The notes under the pieces: model-generated
What the model was told of the DNA's origin: nothing
The model's database searches: none
Seen by the model: only the letters and a program-made list of their open reading frames with translations
Shown here: positions 48,663 through 57,994 of the stretch, piece after piece
Position numbering within the stretch: the first letter of the stretch is position 1
How the letters are laid out: each line of letters opens with the position of its first letter
Program-made: the position numbers and the translations under genes
Origin: Lamprobacter modestohalophilus
GTDB taxonomy: Bacteria; Pseudomonadota; Gammaproteobacteria; Chromatiales; Chromatiaceae
Assembly: GCF_016583905.1 (NCBI RefSeq)
Contig: NZ_NRRY01000005.1
Location: forward strand, 62,001 to 126,000
DNA length: 64,000 nucleotides
Reading direction: 5' to 3'

Positions 48663-49667
48663 CTAACGAGGCTCGGCAGGACTGAGGAAGACCTCCACCT
48701 GCTGCAGTGCCGCCTGCTTAACCTCAGCCTCAGCCTCATCCCAGAGCCAAACCGCGTTCTCCTCAGTGCGTAACCAGGTGTACTGCCGCTTCGCAAGCTG
48801 GCGGGTGGCCACCAGCGCCTTCTCGCGCATCTGCTCCCAGCTCAGCTCGCCGCTGAGATAGGCCCAGAGCTGCCGATACCCGACCGCCCGCATCGATGGC
48901 AGCGTCGCATCCAGATCGTCGCGCTCATAGAGCGCGCGGACCTCATCCTCAAACCCCGCCGCAAGCATCGCCTGCAACCGCAGCTCGATACGCTGATGCA
49001 GCGTCGCCCGCTCGCGTGGCGAGCGCACCAGCCTCAACACGCGGTATGGCAGCGCGCTGCCGGCGTCCCGATGCCAAAGCTCACTCATCGGCCGACCAGT
49101 GACCAAGAACACCTCAAGCGCCCGCTGCACACGCTGTGGATCGTTTTGATGCACCCGCGCCGCGGTCAGCGGATCGACCTCGACCAGCCAGTCATGCATC
49201 GCGGCGGCCCCCTCCGCAGCATAACGCTCAGCCAACTGCGCGCGAACCTCCGGCTGTGCGGTTGGCAGCGGCGACAGGCCGCCGACCAAGGCGCGCCAGT
49301 AGAGCATGGTACCGCCCACCAAGAGCGGGATGCGCCCGGCAGCCGTGATCTCCGCCATCGCCGCTAACGCATCGACGCGAAAGCGCGCCGCCGAGTAGGC
49401 CTCGCTGGGATCGCAGATGTCGACCAAGCGATGCGGGAAGCGGGCGAGCACACTCGGCGCAGGCTTCGCGGTGCCGATGTCCATCCCCCGATAGACCAGC
49501 GCCGAATCGACGCTGATCAGCTCGCAGGGCAACTGTGCCGCCAGCGCCAACGCCAACTCCGTCTTGCCTGACGCCGTTGGCCCAGTGATGAGGATCGCCG
49601 GCGGCGCGGTCTCTCCAGCACCACCGGTCGAATCAGGGGCGGTCATCGCCGGCAACCTAATGCTCAT
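48663..49667 (-). CDS. miaA: tRNA dimethylallyltransferase
   Basis: 334 residues. P-loop [19 protein letters not shown] at about residue 25, [26 protein letters not shown], and the C-terminal [12 protein letters not shown]. It adds dimethylallyl to A37 of UNN-reading tRNAs. The start ATG 49667 is uncertain; ATG 49646 is in frame. It lies between mutL and hfq as in E. coli. Confidence 0.95.
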   Translation of the reverse strand: MSIRLPAMTAPDSTGGAGETAPPAILITGPTASGKTELALALAAQLPCELISVDSALVYRGMDIGTAKPAPSVLARFPHRLVDICDPSEAYSAARFRVDALAAMAEITAAGRIPLLVGGTMLYWRALVGGLSPLPTAQPEVRAQLAERYAAEGAAAMHDWLVEVDPLTAARVHQNDPQRVQRALEVFLVTGRPMSELWHRDAGSALPYRVLRLVRSPRERATLHQRIELRLQAMLAAGFEDEVRALYERDDLDATLPSMRAVGYRQLWAYLSGELSWEQMREKALVATRQLAKRQYTWLRTEENAVWLWDEAEAEVKQAALQQVEVFLSPAEPR

Positions 49668-49721
49668 GGCGCGGCGCCACCCCGGAAACTGAATCGCTTG
49701 AGATTCACGCTAAGTCCAGCG

Positions 49722-51698
49722 TCAGCGTCCACGCCAAAACAACCGGTCCAACGCTTGCAGTGTCAGCTTAACCCAAGTTGGGCGACCATGATTGCACTGA
49801 TCGGCGCGCTCGGTGCGCTCCATCGCCCGCAGCAGCGCGTTCATCTCCGGCAGGGTCAGCTGTCTGTTCGCCCGCACTGCACCATGACAGGCCATGGTCG
49901 ACAGCACGCGGTTGATCTCAGCGCGCACGCGATCACTGCTGCCTTCGGCAACCAGATCGGCAAGCAGGTCGCGCAGCAACTGCTCCGGATCGGCGCCACT
50001 GAGAATGGCTGGGATCGCCCTCAGCAACAGGCGCTCCGGGCCGACCCGATCGACACTGACACCCAGCGTTGTCAGCACTTCCTGCTGTTCTTCGGCGAGA
50101 TCGGCCTCGCGCCCTGAGACGGCCACCGCGATCGGAACCAGCAGCGGCTGTTGCTGCACCGAGCCCTGGCCCCAGCCCGCCTTCAACCGCTCATAGCCGA
50201 TGCGCTCATGCGCAGCGTGCATGTCGACCAAGATGAGCCCATCGGCGCCCTGGGACAGGATGTAGACACCGCTCAACTGGCCGATGGCGAAGCCAAGCGG
50301 TGGCAGTTCCTGATCTGAATCTCGGTCATCGCCTGAACCTTCAGGACCGACATTGTCCCAGCCCTGCGTCAGATTTTCCCCGAGGCCAGCTCTCAGATCA
50401 GCACTCGAAGCGGGCCGCGAATCGAGCCCCGCGGCCTCGCCTCGGTCGAGCAGCGCGGCAGCCAAGACGGGGTCTAGAGTGCCATCAGGCGCGGGGTCCG
50501 GCATCTGCAGCGCCAAGGCCGCGGCATAAGCGCTACGGCCATCGCTGATCCGCAACGGCAGACGGGACTGAGTTGGTGCCGTCACCTCGGCCGCAGTAGC
50601 GGCAGCGACCGGCTGTTCCTCCGCCCCAAGGCCAGCCAGTGCCGGATCAGCCGCAATCCTGGCCTGCGCCCCACCCTGTTCACAGCTGCCGGCAAGGCGA
50701 CGATGCAGGCTGCGGAACAGGAAGTCGTGCACCTGCCGGCCCTCGCGGAAACGGACCTCATGCTTCGCCGGATGGACATTGACATCGACCTGGCGGGGAT
50801 CGAGCTGCAGATAAAGCACATAGGCCGGGTGACGTCCGTGATGGAGCACATCTTGGAACGCCTGTCGCACCGCATGGGCGACTAACTTATCGCGCACCAT
50901 GCGGCCATTGACGAAGAAGAACTGCAGGTCGGTTTGACTGCGCGAGAACGCCGGACGCGCCACCCAGCCGCTGAGCGCGAGCCCGACCGCCTGCTCATCC
51001 ACCTCGAGCGCATGCTGCACAAAGGTCTCGCCGAGCAGCGTCTGCAAGCGCTCGCCACACGCATGCGCTGACAACGGCTCCGACTCAGGCGCAGCACGCA
51101 GATCAAAGAGCTCGCGACCGTTGTGCTGCACGCGAAAGCCGACATCAGCACGCGCCAGCGCCATGCGCCGGATCAACTGCTCGATGTGACCCAGCTCGGT
51201 GCGTTCGGTGCGCAGGAACTTGCGCCGCGCTGGCACACGATAGAACAGGTCACGCACCTCCACCGAGGTGCCGACCGGATGCGCAGCCGGCGCCACCTCC
51301 CCCGCACAATCGGTGCCGTCGGCGCTCAGGCGCCAGCCGTGCTCGGCCCCCGGCTCCCGGGAGATCACCTCGAGCCGCGCCACTGAGGCGATGCTCGGCA
51401 GCGCCTCGCCGCGGAACCCCAGGCTGGCGACCGATTCCAGATCATGGAGGCTGCTGATCTTGCTCGTCGCATGGCGAGAGACGGCTAGGGCGAGGTCCTC
51501 AGCGCCAATTCCAGAGCCGTCATCCCGCACGCCAATGCGTTTGATCCCGGCCTGCTCCAGCTCGACGACGATCTGTCGCGCCCCGGCATCGAGGCTGTTC
51601 TCGAGGAGCTCTTTAACGACCGAAGCCGGGCGCTCGATGACCTCACCGGCGGCGATCTGGTTGACGAGAAGCGGGGGTAGCGAACGGATGCGTGGCAT
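49722..51698 (-). CDS. mutL: DNA mismatch repair protein MutL with endonuclease motif
   Basis: 658 residues from ATG 51698 (MPRIRSLPPLLVNQIAAGEV); a TTG at 51734 is in frame. GHKL ATPase motifs: NSLDAGARQIVVELE, DDGSGI, ATSKISSLHDLESVASLGFR. The C-terminal part has DMHAAHERIGYE (from D492), matching the DQHA(X2)E(X4)E metal site of endonuclease-type MutL, plus ACHGAVRANR and CNHGRPTW. Such MutL proteins nick DNA directly and go with absence of MutH; the window cannot show whether MutH exists. The linker is repeat-poor Ala/Asp-rich. Confidence 0.95.
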   Translation of the reverse strand: MPRIRSLPPLLVNQIAAGEVIERPASVVKELLENSLDAGARQIVVELEQAGIKRIGVRDDGSGIGAEDLALAVSRHATSKISSLHDLESVASLGFRGEALPSIASVARLEVISREPGAEHGWRLSADGTDCAGEVAPAAHPVGTSVEVRDLFYRVPARRKFLRTERTELGHIEQLIRRMALARADVGFRVQHNGRELFDLRAAPESEPLSAHACGERLQTLLGETFVQHALEVDEQAVGLALSGWVARPAFSRSQTDLQFFFVNGRMVRDKLVAHAVRQAFQDVLHHGRHPAYVLYLQLDPRQVDVNVHPAKHEVRFREGRQVHDFLFRSLHRRLAGSCEQGGAQARIAADPALAGLGAEEQPVAAATAAEVTAPTQSRLPLRISDGRSAYAAALALQMPDPAPDGTLDPVLAAALLDRGEAAGLDSRPASSADLRAGLGENLTQGWDNVGPEGSGDDRDSDQELPPLGFAIGQLSGVYILSQGADGLILVDMHAAHERIGYERLKAGWGQGSVQQQPLLVPIAVAVSGREADLAEEQQEVLTTLGVSVDRVGPERLLLRAIPAILSGADPEQLLRDLLADLVAEGSSDRVRAEINRVLSTMACHGAVRANRQLTLPEMNALLRAMERTERADQCNHGRPTWVKLTLQALDRLFWRGR

Positions 51699-51830
51699 CC
51701 TTGTGATGGAAGCAGAAACCCAGCGATGGAGCAAGCCGACTGTCTCGGCTTCTGTGCTTCTAGACTTATGGGCTTCTGGGCTTCTCGACCCGCGCGTCCC
51801 CGCTCTGCCGCCGCTCCCCGCTGAGCCGAT

Positions 51831-53288
51831 TCAACTGCCGGGGATGATCAGCACCTGCCCAGTGCGAATCTCATCGCCGTGCAGCTGGTTGATATCCCGC
51901 AGCACACTCAGCCTGACGTTATAGCGACCCGCAATCTCGGACAGGGTATCGCCAGGTTCGATGCGATGTTGACGCGCCCCCGAGGTCGTCGCCTGAGCAA
52001 GCGTCTGTGCCGACGTCTTGGCAAAGCGCGTGCCCGGCGGCGGGTACTCGGCGAAGTACTCGATGATGCCGTCGAGGATCGCGTCAGCGAGCTTGTTCTG
52101 GTAGCTCGCATTGCGCAGCCGCTTCTCCTCGTCCGGATTCGAGATAAAGGCGGTCTCGACCAGCATCGACGGGATATCCGGTGACTTCAGCACCGCGAAA
52201 CCGGCCTGCTGAATACGCTGCTGATGCACTTCACCCAGCCGTTGCAGCTTCGACAGCACCTTGCCGGCCGCGATGCCGCTGAGTTCGATCGTTGCGTTCT
52301 GACTCATCTCGAGCAGCACGCTGGCGAGTAGATCATCACGCTGTTTGAGATCGACGCCCCCGATCAGGTCGGCACGGTTTTCGCGCTCGGCAATCCAGCG
52401 TGCGGCCTCGCTGGTTGCCCCACCCGCCGAGAGTGTGAACACCGACGAGCCACGCACCCGTGGATCTTTGAACGCATCGGCATGGATCGAGACGAAGAGG
52501 TCCGCGCGATGCTCACGCGCGATCTCGATCCGCTTGCGCAAGTGAAGGTAGTAGTCGCCATCTCGAACCAGCACCGCTCGCATGCCCGGTTTAGCATCGA
52601 TGCGCTGCGCCAGCTTGCGCGAAATAGCCAGCGTGATGTCCTTCTCGCGCGTCCCACCGCCACCGACCGCCCCCGGATCTTTCCCGCCGTGGCCGGCATC
52701 AACAGCGATGATGAGATCGCGATTCGACGGCTTTGCACTGCGAATCGAGAGATGCTCGTCACCTTGGTTGATCGACGCCAGCCCGGCAGCCTTGGGGGTG
52801 ACACTCGCCGCGACCGCCGCCTTGGCGTTAGAGCTGCTGGCCGCGCTGGAGCCCGAGCTTGCCCTGCTAGACGCCACCATCGCGCCAGACCGCGGCGAGA
52901 GATCGATCACCAGCCGGTGACCATGCGAGCCGCTCGGCCCCAGGTTGAAGCTCTTCGCCCGCACCTGCTGTTTCAGGTCGAGCACGATGCGGAGATCATC
53001 GCCTTCACGAATACCGCTGCGCAGGCTGGCGACGACGGGATCTTCGGCTGCAGGCTCAGGAAGATCACCCAGGAGTCGCGCATCGATCAGATCGATCACG
53101 AGTCGGTGCGGATCATCGAGCGCAAACACCCGGTGCCCGACGGGAGACTCGACATCCACCACGAAGCGCGTGTACTCGGGGCCAGTCCACATGCGAGCGC
53201 CATCCACAGCAACCTGACCCCCGAAGGCCACGCCAGCGAAGCTTACAACAAGCATCAAGAGACTGGTTCGAGCCAGCGTCCAAAGCAT
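51831..53288 (-). CDS. amiC: N-acetylmuramoyl-L-alanine amidase AmiC-type with AMIN and LysM
   Basis: 485 residues. A signal peptide (ARTSLLMLVVSFAGVAFG) is followed by an AMIN domain (TRFVVDVESPVGHRVFALDD), an Amidase_3 zinc domain (AVDAGHGGKDPGAVGG with H200, REKDITLAI, SIHADAFKDP, ETAFISNPDEEKRL) and a C-terminal LysM (IEPGDTLSEIAGRYNV). It splits septal peptidoglycan in the periplasm. The LysM replaces regulatory features seen in E. coli; AmiB-type naming is equally possible. It has its own predicted promoter. Confidence 0.94.
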   Translation of the reverse strand: MLWTLARTSLLMLVVSFAGVAFGGQVAVDGARMWTGPEYTRFVVDVESPVGHRVFALDDPHRLVIDLIDARLLGDLPEPAAEDPVVASLRSGIREGDDLRIVLDLKQQVRAKSFNLGPSGSHGHRLVIDLSPRSGAMVASSRASSGSSAASSSNAKAAVAASVTPKAAGLASINQGDEHLSIRSAKPSNRDLIIAVDAGHGGKDPGAVGGGGTREKDITLAISRKLAQRIDAKPGMRAVLVRDGDYYLHLRKRIEIAREHRADLFVSIHADAFKDPRVRGSSVFTLSAGGATSEAARWIAERENRADLIGGVDLKQRDDLLASVLLEMSQNATIELSGIAAGKVLSKLQRLGEVHQQRIQQAGFAVLKSPDIPSMLVETAFISNPDEEKRLRNASYQNKLADAILDGIIEYFAEYPPPGTRFAKTSAQTLAQATTSGARQHRIEPGDTLSEIAGRYNVRLSVLRDINQLHGDEIRTGQVLIIPGS

Positions 53289-53317
53289 CAGTCAGGGTAC
53301 CTGTGCGCGGTATCACC

Positions 53318-53341
53318 ACCGCTTGGCTAGGTGGTATTTTT
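53318..53341 (+). terminator. Hairpin with U-tract upstream of amiC (plus strand)
   Basis: ACCACC-GCTTGGCTA-GGTGGT followed by ATTTTT reads as a short terminator for plus-strand transcripts; on the amiC (minus) side it is a leader hairpin without a U-tract. No plus-strand gene precedes it. Confidence 0.35.
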
Positions 53342-53349
53342 ACCTCTAG

Positions 53350-53378
53350 AGCATAGACGCATCCGAAACAATTTCCAA
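53350..53378 (-). promoter_or_regulatory. Predicted amiC promoter
   Basis: TTGGAA (53378-53373), 17-nt spacer and TATGCT (53355-53350) fit sigma70. An inverted repeat GCATCCG/CGGATGC (about 53359-53392) surrounds the -35 element and could be an operator. Confidence 0.5.
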
Positions 53379-53566
53379 GCTGAAACGGATGCTTGAACGC
53401 ACTTCTTGACGGCCCGACGAGCTTAGAGTAGCGCCGGCGCAACAGGGCATCAAACAGGACATCAATCAGTTACCAGACCCGCAGCTCGGGCTCGACCAAG
53501 CCCATGCGGGCCGCCAACGACAGGCTCAGCGGGCACTCTGGCCCGGCCAGGAGCAGGCCAGCCTGA

Positions 53567-54115
53567 TCAGTCTAGCGCTGCCGCCTGGTCCGCCAGCGCC
53601 GACAGGATGGGAGTCCAATTTGGGCAGGCATTCAGCCTGATCCGGCGCCGATCCCCGGCATGCTCGATCAACAGCTCAAGATCCGCCGGCGGCAGTGCGC
53701 CAGCGCCTCGCTCCGGCCATTCGATCAGGATCAAGCCGGGACGCTCGAGCAGATCACGGAGACCGAGGTAGTCGAGTTCCTCCGGATCAGCCAGGCGATA
53801 GAGATCCAAATGCACGACCGGCGGATCAACCGCGTCATAGGGCTCAATCAGCGTGTAGGTGGGGCTGCGCACTGCACCCTGGTAGCCCAGCCCGCGCAGC
53901 AGACCACGTACCAGCGTGGTCTTGCCGGCACCAAGGTCGCCGCGCAGGTAGACGATACCCCGATGGGGCCGCAGCAGCGTTGCCAAACGCGCACCGAGCG
54001 TCAGTTGCGCGGTCTCACCGGCAACCTCGAGCTCGACCTGTGCCGGGGACTCGGCCGCTGCTGACGTGTCGCCGACCCGATCTGACTGCTGATCTCGATG
54101 CTGGAGTGAATGCAT
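53567..54115 (-). CDS. tsaE: tRNA threonylcarbamoyladenosine biosynthesis ATPase TsaE
   Basis: 182 residues. P-loop VYLRGDLGAGKTTLVRGLL, SPTYTLIEPYD, VHLDLYRLADPEELDYLGL and LIEWPERGAGALPPADLELL are all TsaE marks. It works with TsaB/TsaD in t6A37 formation. A variable N-terminal extension of about 25 residues precedes the core. It follows nnr and precedes amiC, with spacers of 160-280 bp holding repeats rather than tight coupling. Confidence 0.93.
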   Translation of the reverse strand: MHSLQHRDQQSDRVGDTSAAAESPAQVELEVAGETAQLTLGARLATLLRPHRGIVYLRGDLGAGKTTLVRGLLRGLGYQGAVRSPTYTLIEPYDAVDPPVVHLDLYRLADPEELDYLGLRDLLERPGLILIEWPERGAGALPPADLELLIEHAGDRRRIRLNACPNWTPILSALADQAAALD

Positions 54116-54199
54116 ATCTGGATGCTGCCTTAGATAAGGAACGGGGCAAGAATGACCGGAGCATCGACAAGCCAGCGACGACCTTCTTCAACTGGCATC

Positions 54200-54246
54200 G
54201 TTACCACGAATCTCACGCGATTCATCTTCCGGGGTGACACCGCGCC
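54200..54246. repeat. 47-bp dispersed repeat, copy B
   Basis: This matches 828-874 at 38 of 47 positions. It lies between nnr and tsaE and is followed directly by the 25-bp motif at 54253. Confidence 0.7.
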
Positions 54247-54252
54247 AACAGC

Positions 54253-54277
54253 CTTAGGCGATTTCTGTCAAAGCTCA
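54253..54277. repeat. 25-bp repeated motif, copy 3
   Basis: CTTAGGCGATTTCTGTCAAA plus GCTCA; the final TCA is the nnr stop codon on the minus strand. It resembles 26588-26612, whose final TCA is the tatD stop. Confidence 0.5.
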
Positions 54278-55789
54278 TACCGCCTCATCCGCCAGGCCGA
54301 GCAGCGGCTGCAGGGCAGCAATCAGATCGCTGACGATCAGACCTCGCTCACCCTGCTCCGCCGCGCGATCGCCGGCCGCCCCGTGCAGGCAAACACCCGC
54401 CTCAGCGGCTGCAACCGGCTCCATACCCTGCCCGATCAGCGCGGCAATGATACCGGTCAGGGCATCGCCCATGCCTGCGCTCGCCATACCGGGATTGCCG
54501 TCCATACAGACCGCGACTGGACGCAGTCCGGGGCCATCGACCAGGGTGCCGGCACCTTTGAGCACGACGACACCACCATAGCGCTCCTGCAGGTGCTTCA
54601 GTGCAGCAAAACGGTCAGTCTCGACCTCGGCAACCGAACAGCCCAGCAGCCGCGCTGCCTCACCCGGGTGCGGCGTCAGCACCCAGTTGCTGCGGCGCTG
54701 TGGGTCCTGTGCGAGCAGGTTGAGCCCATCGGCATCCAGCACCAGCGGTGTGTTGGCCGCAAGCACCTGCCTGTACAACGACTGTCCCCAGGTGTCTTGT
54801 CCCAACCCGGGCCCGAGCGCGACCAGGGTGGCACGCTGCAACAGGGCCCCGAGTTCGGCGGCCTCCGCTACCGCATGCACCATCAGCTCGGGCCGGGTGA
54901 GGTTGAGCACCGCCGCATGCGCCGGATGGGTCGCAATCGCAACGCGACCAACCCCTGCCCGCAGGGCGGCCTCGCCGGCAAGACGCGCCGCGCCACTCAT
55001 GCCCTGGTCACCACCGACCACCAGTAGATAGCCAAAGTCACCCTTGTTGGCGCACCGCCGACGTCGCGGCAACAAGCGTCCCTGCTGGCTCCAGTCGATC
55101 CGACGCGCGGCTGGGATCTCGCTGGCATAGATCAGCGCTGGCACACGCAGGGCATCGAAGCAGACCTCGCCGCAATACTCCGGGCCCAGCCCGGTAAAGA
55201 GGCCGCACTTGAGACCGATGAAGCTGATGGTGGCAGCAGCCTTGATCGCCGCGCCCAGCACCCGACCACTATCGGCATGCAGACCCGAGGGTATATCCAG
55301 TGCCAGGATGGGTGCTCGCGAGGAATGACACTGAGCAACGGCGGCCGCCCAAAGCCCTGTCAGCGGCCGCTCGAGGCCGGTTCCAAGCATCGCATCGACG
55401 ATCAGCTCAGCGTCTGGCGGCAGCCGCGTAAACGGCTCGATACTTCCGCCCGCTGCTTGGTAGGCCTGAGCAGCGCTCAAGGCCGCTCCCTGCAGCCGAC
55501 TGTGATCTCCGAGCGTCAGCACGCGCACCCCGAGCTGAGAGTGATGCGCAAGCCTGGCGATCACATAGCCATCGCCACCGTTGTTGCCCGCTCCGGCCAA
55601 CACGACGAGCGACCGCGCTTGCGGCCAACGTGCGCGTAACAACGAAAAGGCCGCAGCTCCTGCGCGCTCCATGAGCTGCTCGGCCGGAATGCCATACTGC
55701 TCGATCGCAATCCGATCCAAGCTCCTGACCTGCTCGGCGCGATAGAGTGCGCGGGGCAACTGCTGAGATTCGGGTAACACGCGGGTCAT
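54275..55789 (-). CDS. nnr: Bifunctional NAD(P)H-hydrate epimerase / ADP-dependent dehydratase
   Basis: 504 residues. The N-terminal YjeF epimerase half has VVLAGAGNNGGDGYVIARLA; the C-terminal ribokinase-like half has VVGGDQGMSGAARLAGEAAL, ALGPGLGQDTWG, WVLTPHPGEAARLL and GNPGMASAGMGDALTGIIA. It repairs hydrated NAD(P)H. It starts the nnr-tsaE-amiC-mutL order. Confidence 0.95.
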   Translation of the reverse strand: MTRVLPESQQLPRALYRAEQVRSLDRIAIEQYGIPAEQLMERAGAAAFSLLRARWPQARSLVVLAGAGNNGGDGYVIARLAHHSQLGVRVLTLGDHSRLQGAALSAAQAYQAAGGSIEPFTRLPPDAELIVDAMLGTGLERPLTGLWAAAVAQCHSSRAPILALDIPSGLHADSGRVLGAAIKAAATISFIGLKCGLFTGLGPEYCGEVCFDALRVPALIYASEIPAARRIDWSQQGRLLPRRRRCANKGDFGYLLVVGGDQGMSGAARLAGEAALRAGVGRVAIATHPAHAAVLNLTRPELMVHAVAEAAELGALLQRATLVALGPGLGQDTWGQSLYRQVLAANTPLVLDADGLNLLAQDPQRRSNWVLTPHPGEAARLLGCSVAEVETDRFAALKHLQERYGGVVVLKGAGTLVDGPGLRPVAVCMDGNPGMASAGMGDALTGIIAALIGQGMEPVAAAEAGVCLHGAAGDRAAEQGERGLIVSDLIAALQPLLGLADEAV

Positions 55790-55825
55790 GAAATCGTCCT
55801 CTCGAAACGTCCTACGAACAGCGCG

Positions 55826-55861
55826 CGTCGCCAGCCCGGACGATGAAGCGCTTGTTTTACG
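55826..55861 (+). repeat. 36-bp dispersed intergenic repeat, copy 2
   Basis: CGTCGCCAGCCCGGACGATG then AAGCGCTTGTTTTACG; 33 of 36 positions match copy 1 at 1804. It lies between nnr and orn. A TCAGGGCCGAA/TCGGGACCGAA direct repeat follows at about 55895-55935. Confidence 0.8.
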
Positions 55862-55930
55862 GCAACCGACATGAGGGCCGAAGACATGAGAGCCGAATCA
55901 GGGCCGAATCGGGACCGAATCGGGACCGAA

Positions 55931-56548
55931 TCAGATCCGAAGTAGCTCGGCGCGATAGTGGGCCAGCTCGGCGATCGACTCCTTGATATCGGACAGCGCT
56001 AGGTGGGCACCCTCCTTTTTAAACGCATCGGCCACCTGTGGCGCCCAGCGCTGCGCTAGAATCTTGACTGTGCTCACATCCAGGTTGCGATAATGGAAGA
56101 AGGATTCGAGGCGAGGCATCCAGCGCGCCAAGAAGCGGCGATCTTGGCAGATACTGTTCCCGCACAGCGGCGAGGCCCCGGCCTTGCACCAGGCCTCGAG
56201 GAACGCCAATGTCTTCACCTCAGCCGAGCGCTCGTCTTCGCGGCTGTTACGGACCCGTTCGAGCAGTCCAGAGGCCGCGTGGTGGGTTTGGTTCCAGTCG
56301 TCCATCGCCGCCAAGACATGCTCGGGCTGACGGATCGCAAGCACCGGCCCCTCAGCAAGGACCTTCAGGTCTGAGTCGGTCACTAGGGTTGCGATCTCGA
56401 TGATCTGGTCGCGGAACGGATCAAGCCCGGTCATCTCCAGATCAATCCAGATCAGGTTGTCTTCGTTTACCACAGTCACCCCGTAAGGTTCGAAAGTCGA
56501 TTCTACCCAAAGCATTGCAGGACTCAGCTCAAACTGACTGAGCGTCAC
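55931..56548 (-). CDS. orn: Oligoribonuclease
   Basis: 205 residues in the longest frame; the conserved core begins [20 protein letters not shown] (first Asp and Glu of the DEDDh site) and continues [20 protein letters not shown], with the final Asp and His in [16 protein letters not shown]. It degrades 2-5 nt RNAs. GTG 56548 has a GAGG site 5 nt upstream; GTG 56479 would give the usual 182 residues, so the start is open. It is divergent from the cytochrome gene. Confidence 0.94.
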   Translation of the reverse strand: MTLSQFELSPAMLWVESTFEPYGVTVVNEDNLIWIDLEMTGLDPFRDQIIEIATLVTDSDLKVLAEGPVLAIRQPEHVLAAMDDWNQTHHAASGLLERVRNSREDERSAEVKTLAFLEAWCKAGASPLCGNSICQDRRFLARWMPRLESFFHYRNLDVSTVKILAQRWAPQVADAFKKEGAHLALSDIKESIAELAHYRAELLRI

Positions 56549-56593
56549 TGCAGCCTCTTCAGCCCATTTGCCATTCCACTCGTGGAGAATCTC

Positions 56594-56881
56594 ATGATCC
56601 AGCGTTTCCTGCTCAACCTAACCGCCGCGTCCTTGATCACCATCGGCATGCATGCCCAAGCCGAGGACGCCGTCGATGCGCAAGCACTGTTCGATCAGAA
56701 CTGCACCAGCTGTCACGGCTCCGAGGTCTACACCCGTGATGATCGGCGCATCGACTCACTCGACGCCTTGCACGGCCAAGTCCGCATGTGCGAGCAGAAC
56801 CTTAACCTGACCTGGTTCGACGATCAGGTCGATGCCGTCACCGCGCTGCTCAATCGCGAATATTACAAGTTTGAGCCTTGA
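56594..56881 (+). CDS. Small periplasmic c-type cytochrome
   Basis: 95 residues from ATG 56594, with GGAG 6 nt upstream (the in-frame GTG at 56582 overlaps that site). Signal peptide [23 protein letters not shown], then one heme motif, CTSCHG. A clear distal Met ligand is not obvious; the only late methionine is in [14 protein letters not shown], beside a non-heme cysteine. The ending [16 protein letters not shown] is cytochrome-like. Electron donor and acceptor unknown. It is followed by rsgA after 21 nt. Confidence 0.85.
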   Translation: MIQRFLLNLTAASLITIGMHAQAEDAVDAQALFDQNCTSCHGSEVYTRDDRRIDSLDALHGQVRMCEQNLNLTWFDDQVDAVTALLNREYYKFEP

Positions 56882-56902
56882 CCGCGGCCCGGCGCTCTTA
56901 GC

Positions 56903-57913
56903 ATGCCTCGGCGGCGCCTCTCAGAGCGACAGATCGCGCGCATCGAACGCATACAAGACCGCCGCCGCAGCAAGGTCGAGGCGCGTGCCGAGCTCGCGCT
57001 CAGCGAGCTCGACGACGAGGCCGCCCGCAACGGTCTCGTCGTCGTCCGCCACGGCGCCACGCTGATCGTCGAGGATCAAGACCAACAGTGCCATTACTGC
57101 GTCACCCGACAACATATCGGCCATCCCGTCTGCGGTGACCAAGTGGTCTGGCAGCCCAGCGGCCCAAACGCTGGCGTCATCACTGCGATTCAAGCACGCG
57201 AAACGCTACTCAGCCGGCCCGGCGCTAGCGGCCACGACAAGCCGCTCGCGGCGAATATCGGCCTGCTGACCATTGTCGTCGCACCGCAGCCGCCGCCGAG
57301 CGGTTTCCTGATCGATCAGTACCTGGTGGCGGCGGAGCGGATCGGCGTCTCGGCCCTGATCCTCTGCAACAAGATGGACCTGCTCGACGACAGCGAGCGC
57401 GCGGCCTTCCTCGGCCGGCTCGAGCATTACGCCAAGATCGGCTATTCGCTGCTACCGTTGAGCCTCAAGCAGGACCCTAGCCTTGCGCCGCTGCGCGAGC
57501 ATTTTGCCGGACGCTCCGGCATCTTGGTCGGTCAATCTGGCGTCGGCAAGTCCTCGTTGATCAAGGCCCTGCTACCCGATCAGGCGATCCAGATCGGGGC
57601 CCTCTCCGATGCAACGGGGCTCGGGCGGCATACCACCTCAGCGGCAACTAGTTATCGCCTCGACAGCGGCGGCCGCCTGATCGACTCCCCCGGTGTGCGC
57701 AGCTTTCGACTCGGACCCATTGCGCGCGCCGAGCTCGAGCAAGGGTTCCCTGAGTTCCGGCCATTCATCGGCCACTGCCGCTTCAGCAACTGTCATCATC
57801 AACACGAGCCTGATTGCGCAATCCTCGCTGCCAGCGCCGATGGCGCGATCGCACCTGATCGGCTATTGGCCTTCCAGCAACTCGCGAAGGACATCACCCG
57901 CGGCGCGGAGTGA
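56903..57913 (+). CDS. rsgA: Ribosome small-subunit GTPase RsgA
   Basis: 336 residues. An OB-fold start, circularly permuted GTPase with NKMDLLDD before the P-loop GQSGVGKSSL (about residues 210-219), and a zinc knuckle C292, C297, H299, C305. It matures the 30S subunit late in assembly. It follows the cytochrome gene by 21 nt and precedes an EVE gene; in many gammaproteobacteria it sits next to orn, which here is divergent nearby. Confidence 0.95.
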   Translation: MPRRRLSERQIARIERIQDRRRSKVEARAELALSELDDEAARNGLVVVRHGATLIVEDQDQQCHYCVTRQHIGHPVCGDQVVWQPSGPNAGVITAIQARETLLSRPGASGHDKPLAANIGLLTIVVAPQPPPSGFLIDQYLVAAERIGVSALILCNKMDLLDDSERAAFLGRLEHYAKIGYSLLPLSLKQDPSLAPLREHFAGRSGILVGQSGVGKSSLIKALLPDQAIQIGALSDATGLGRHTTSAATSYRLDSGGRLIDSPGVRSFRLGPIARAELEQGFPEFRPFIGHCRFSNCHHQHEPDCAILAASADGAIAPDRLLAFQQLAKDITRGAE

Positions 57914-57994
57914 TACCTTGAAAAAGCACCCCTAGTCGCTTGGGGATGACGCGCTACGAACATCAGCACCGCTGATCAAAGATTGGAGACGCAG

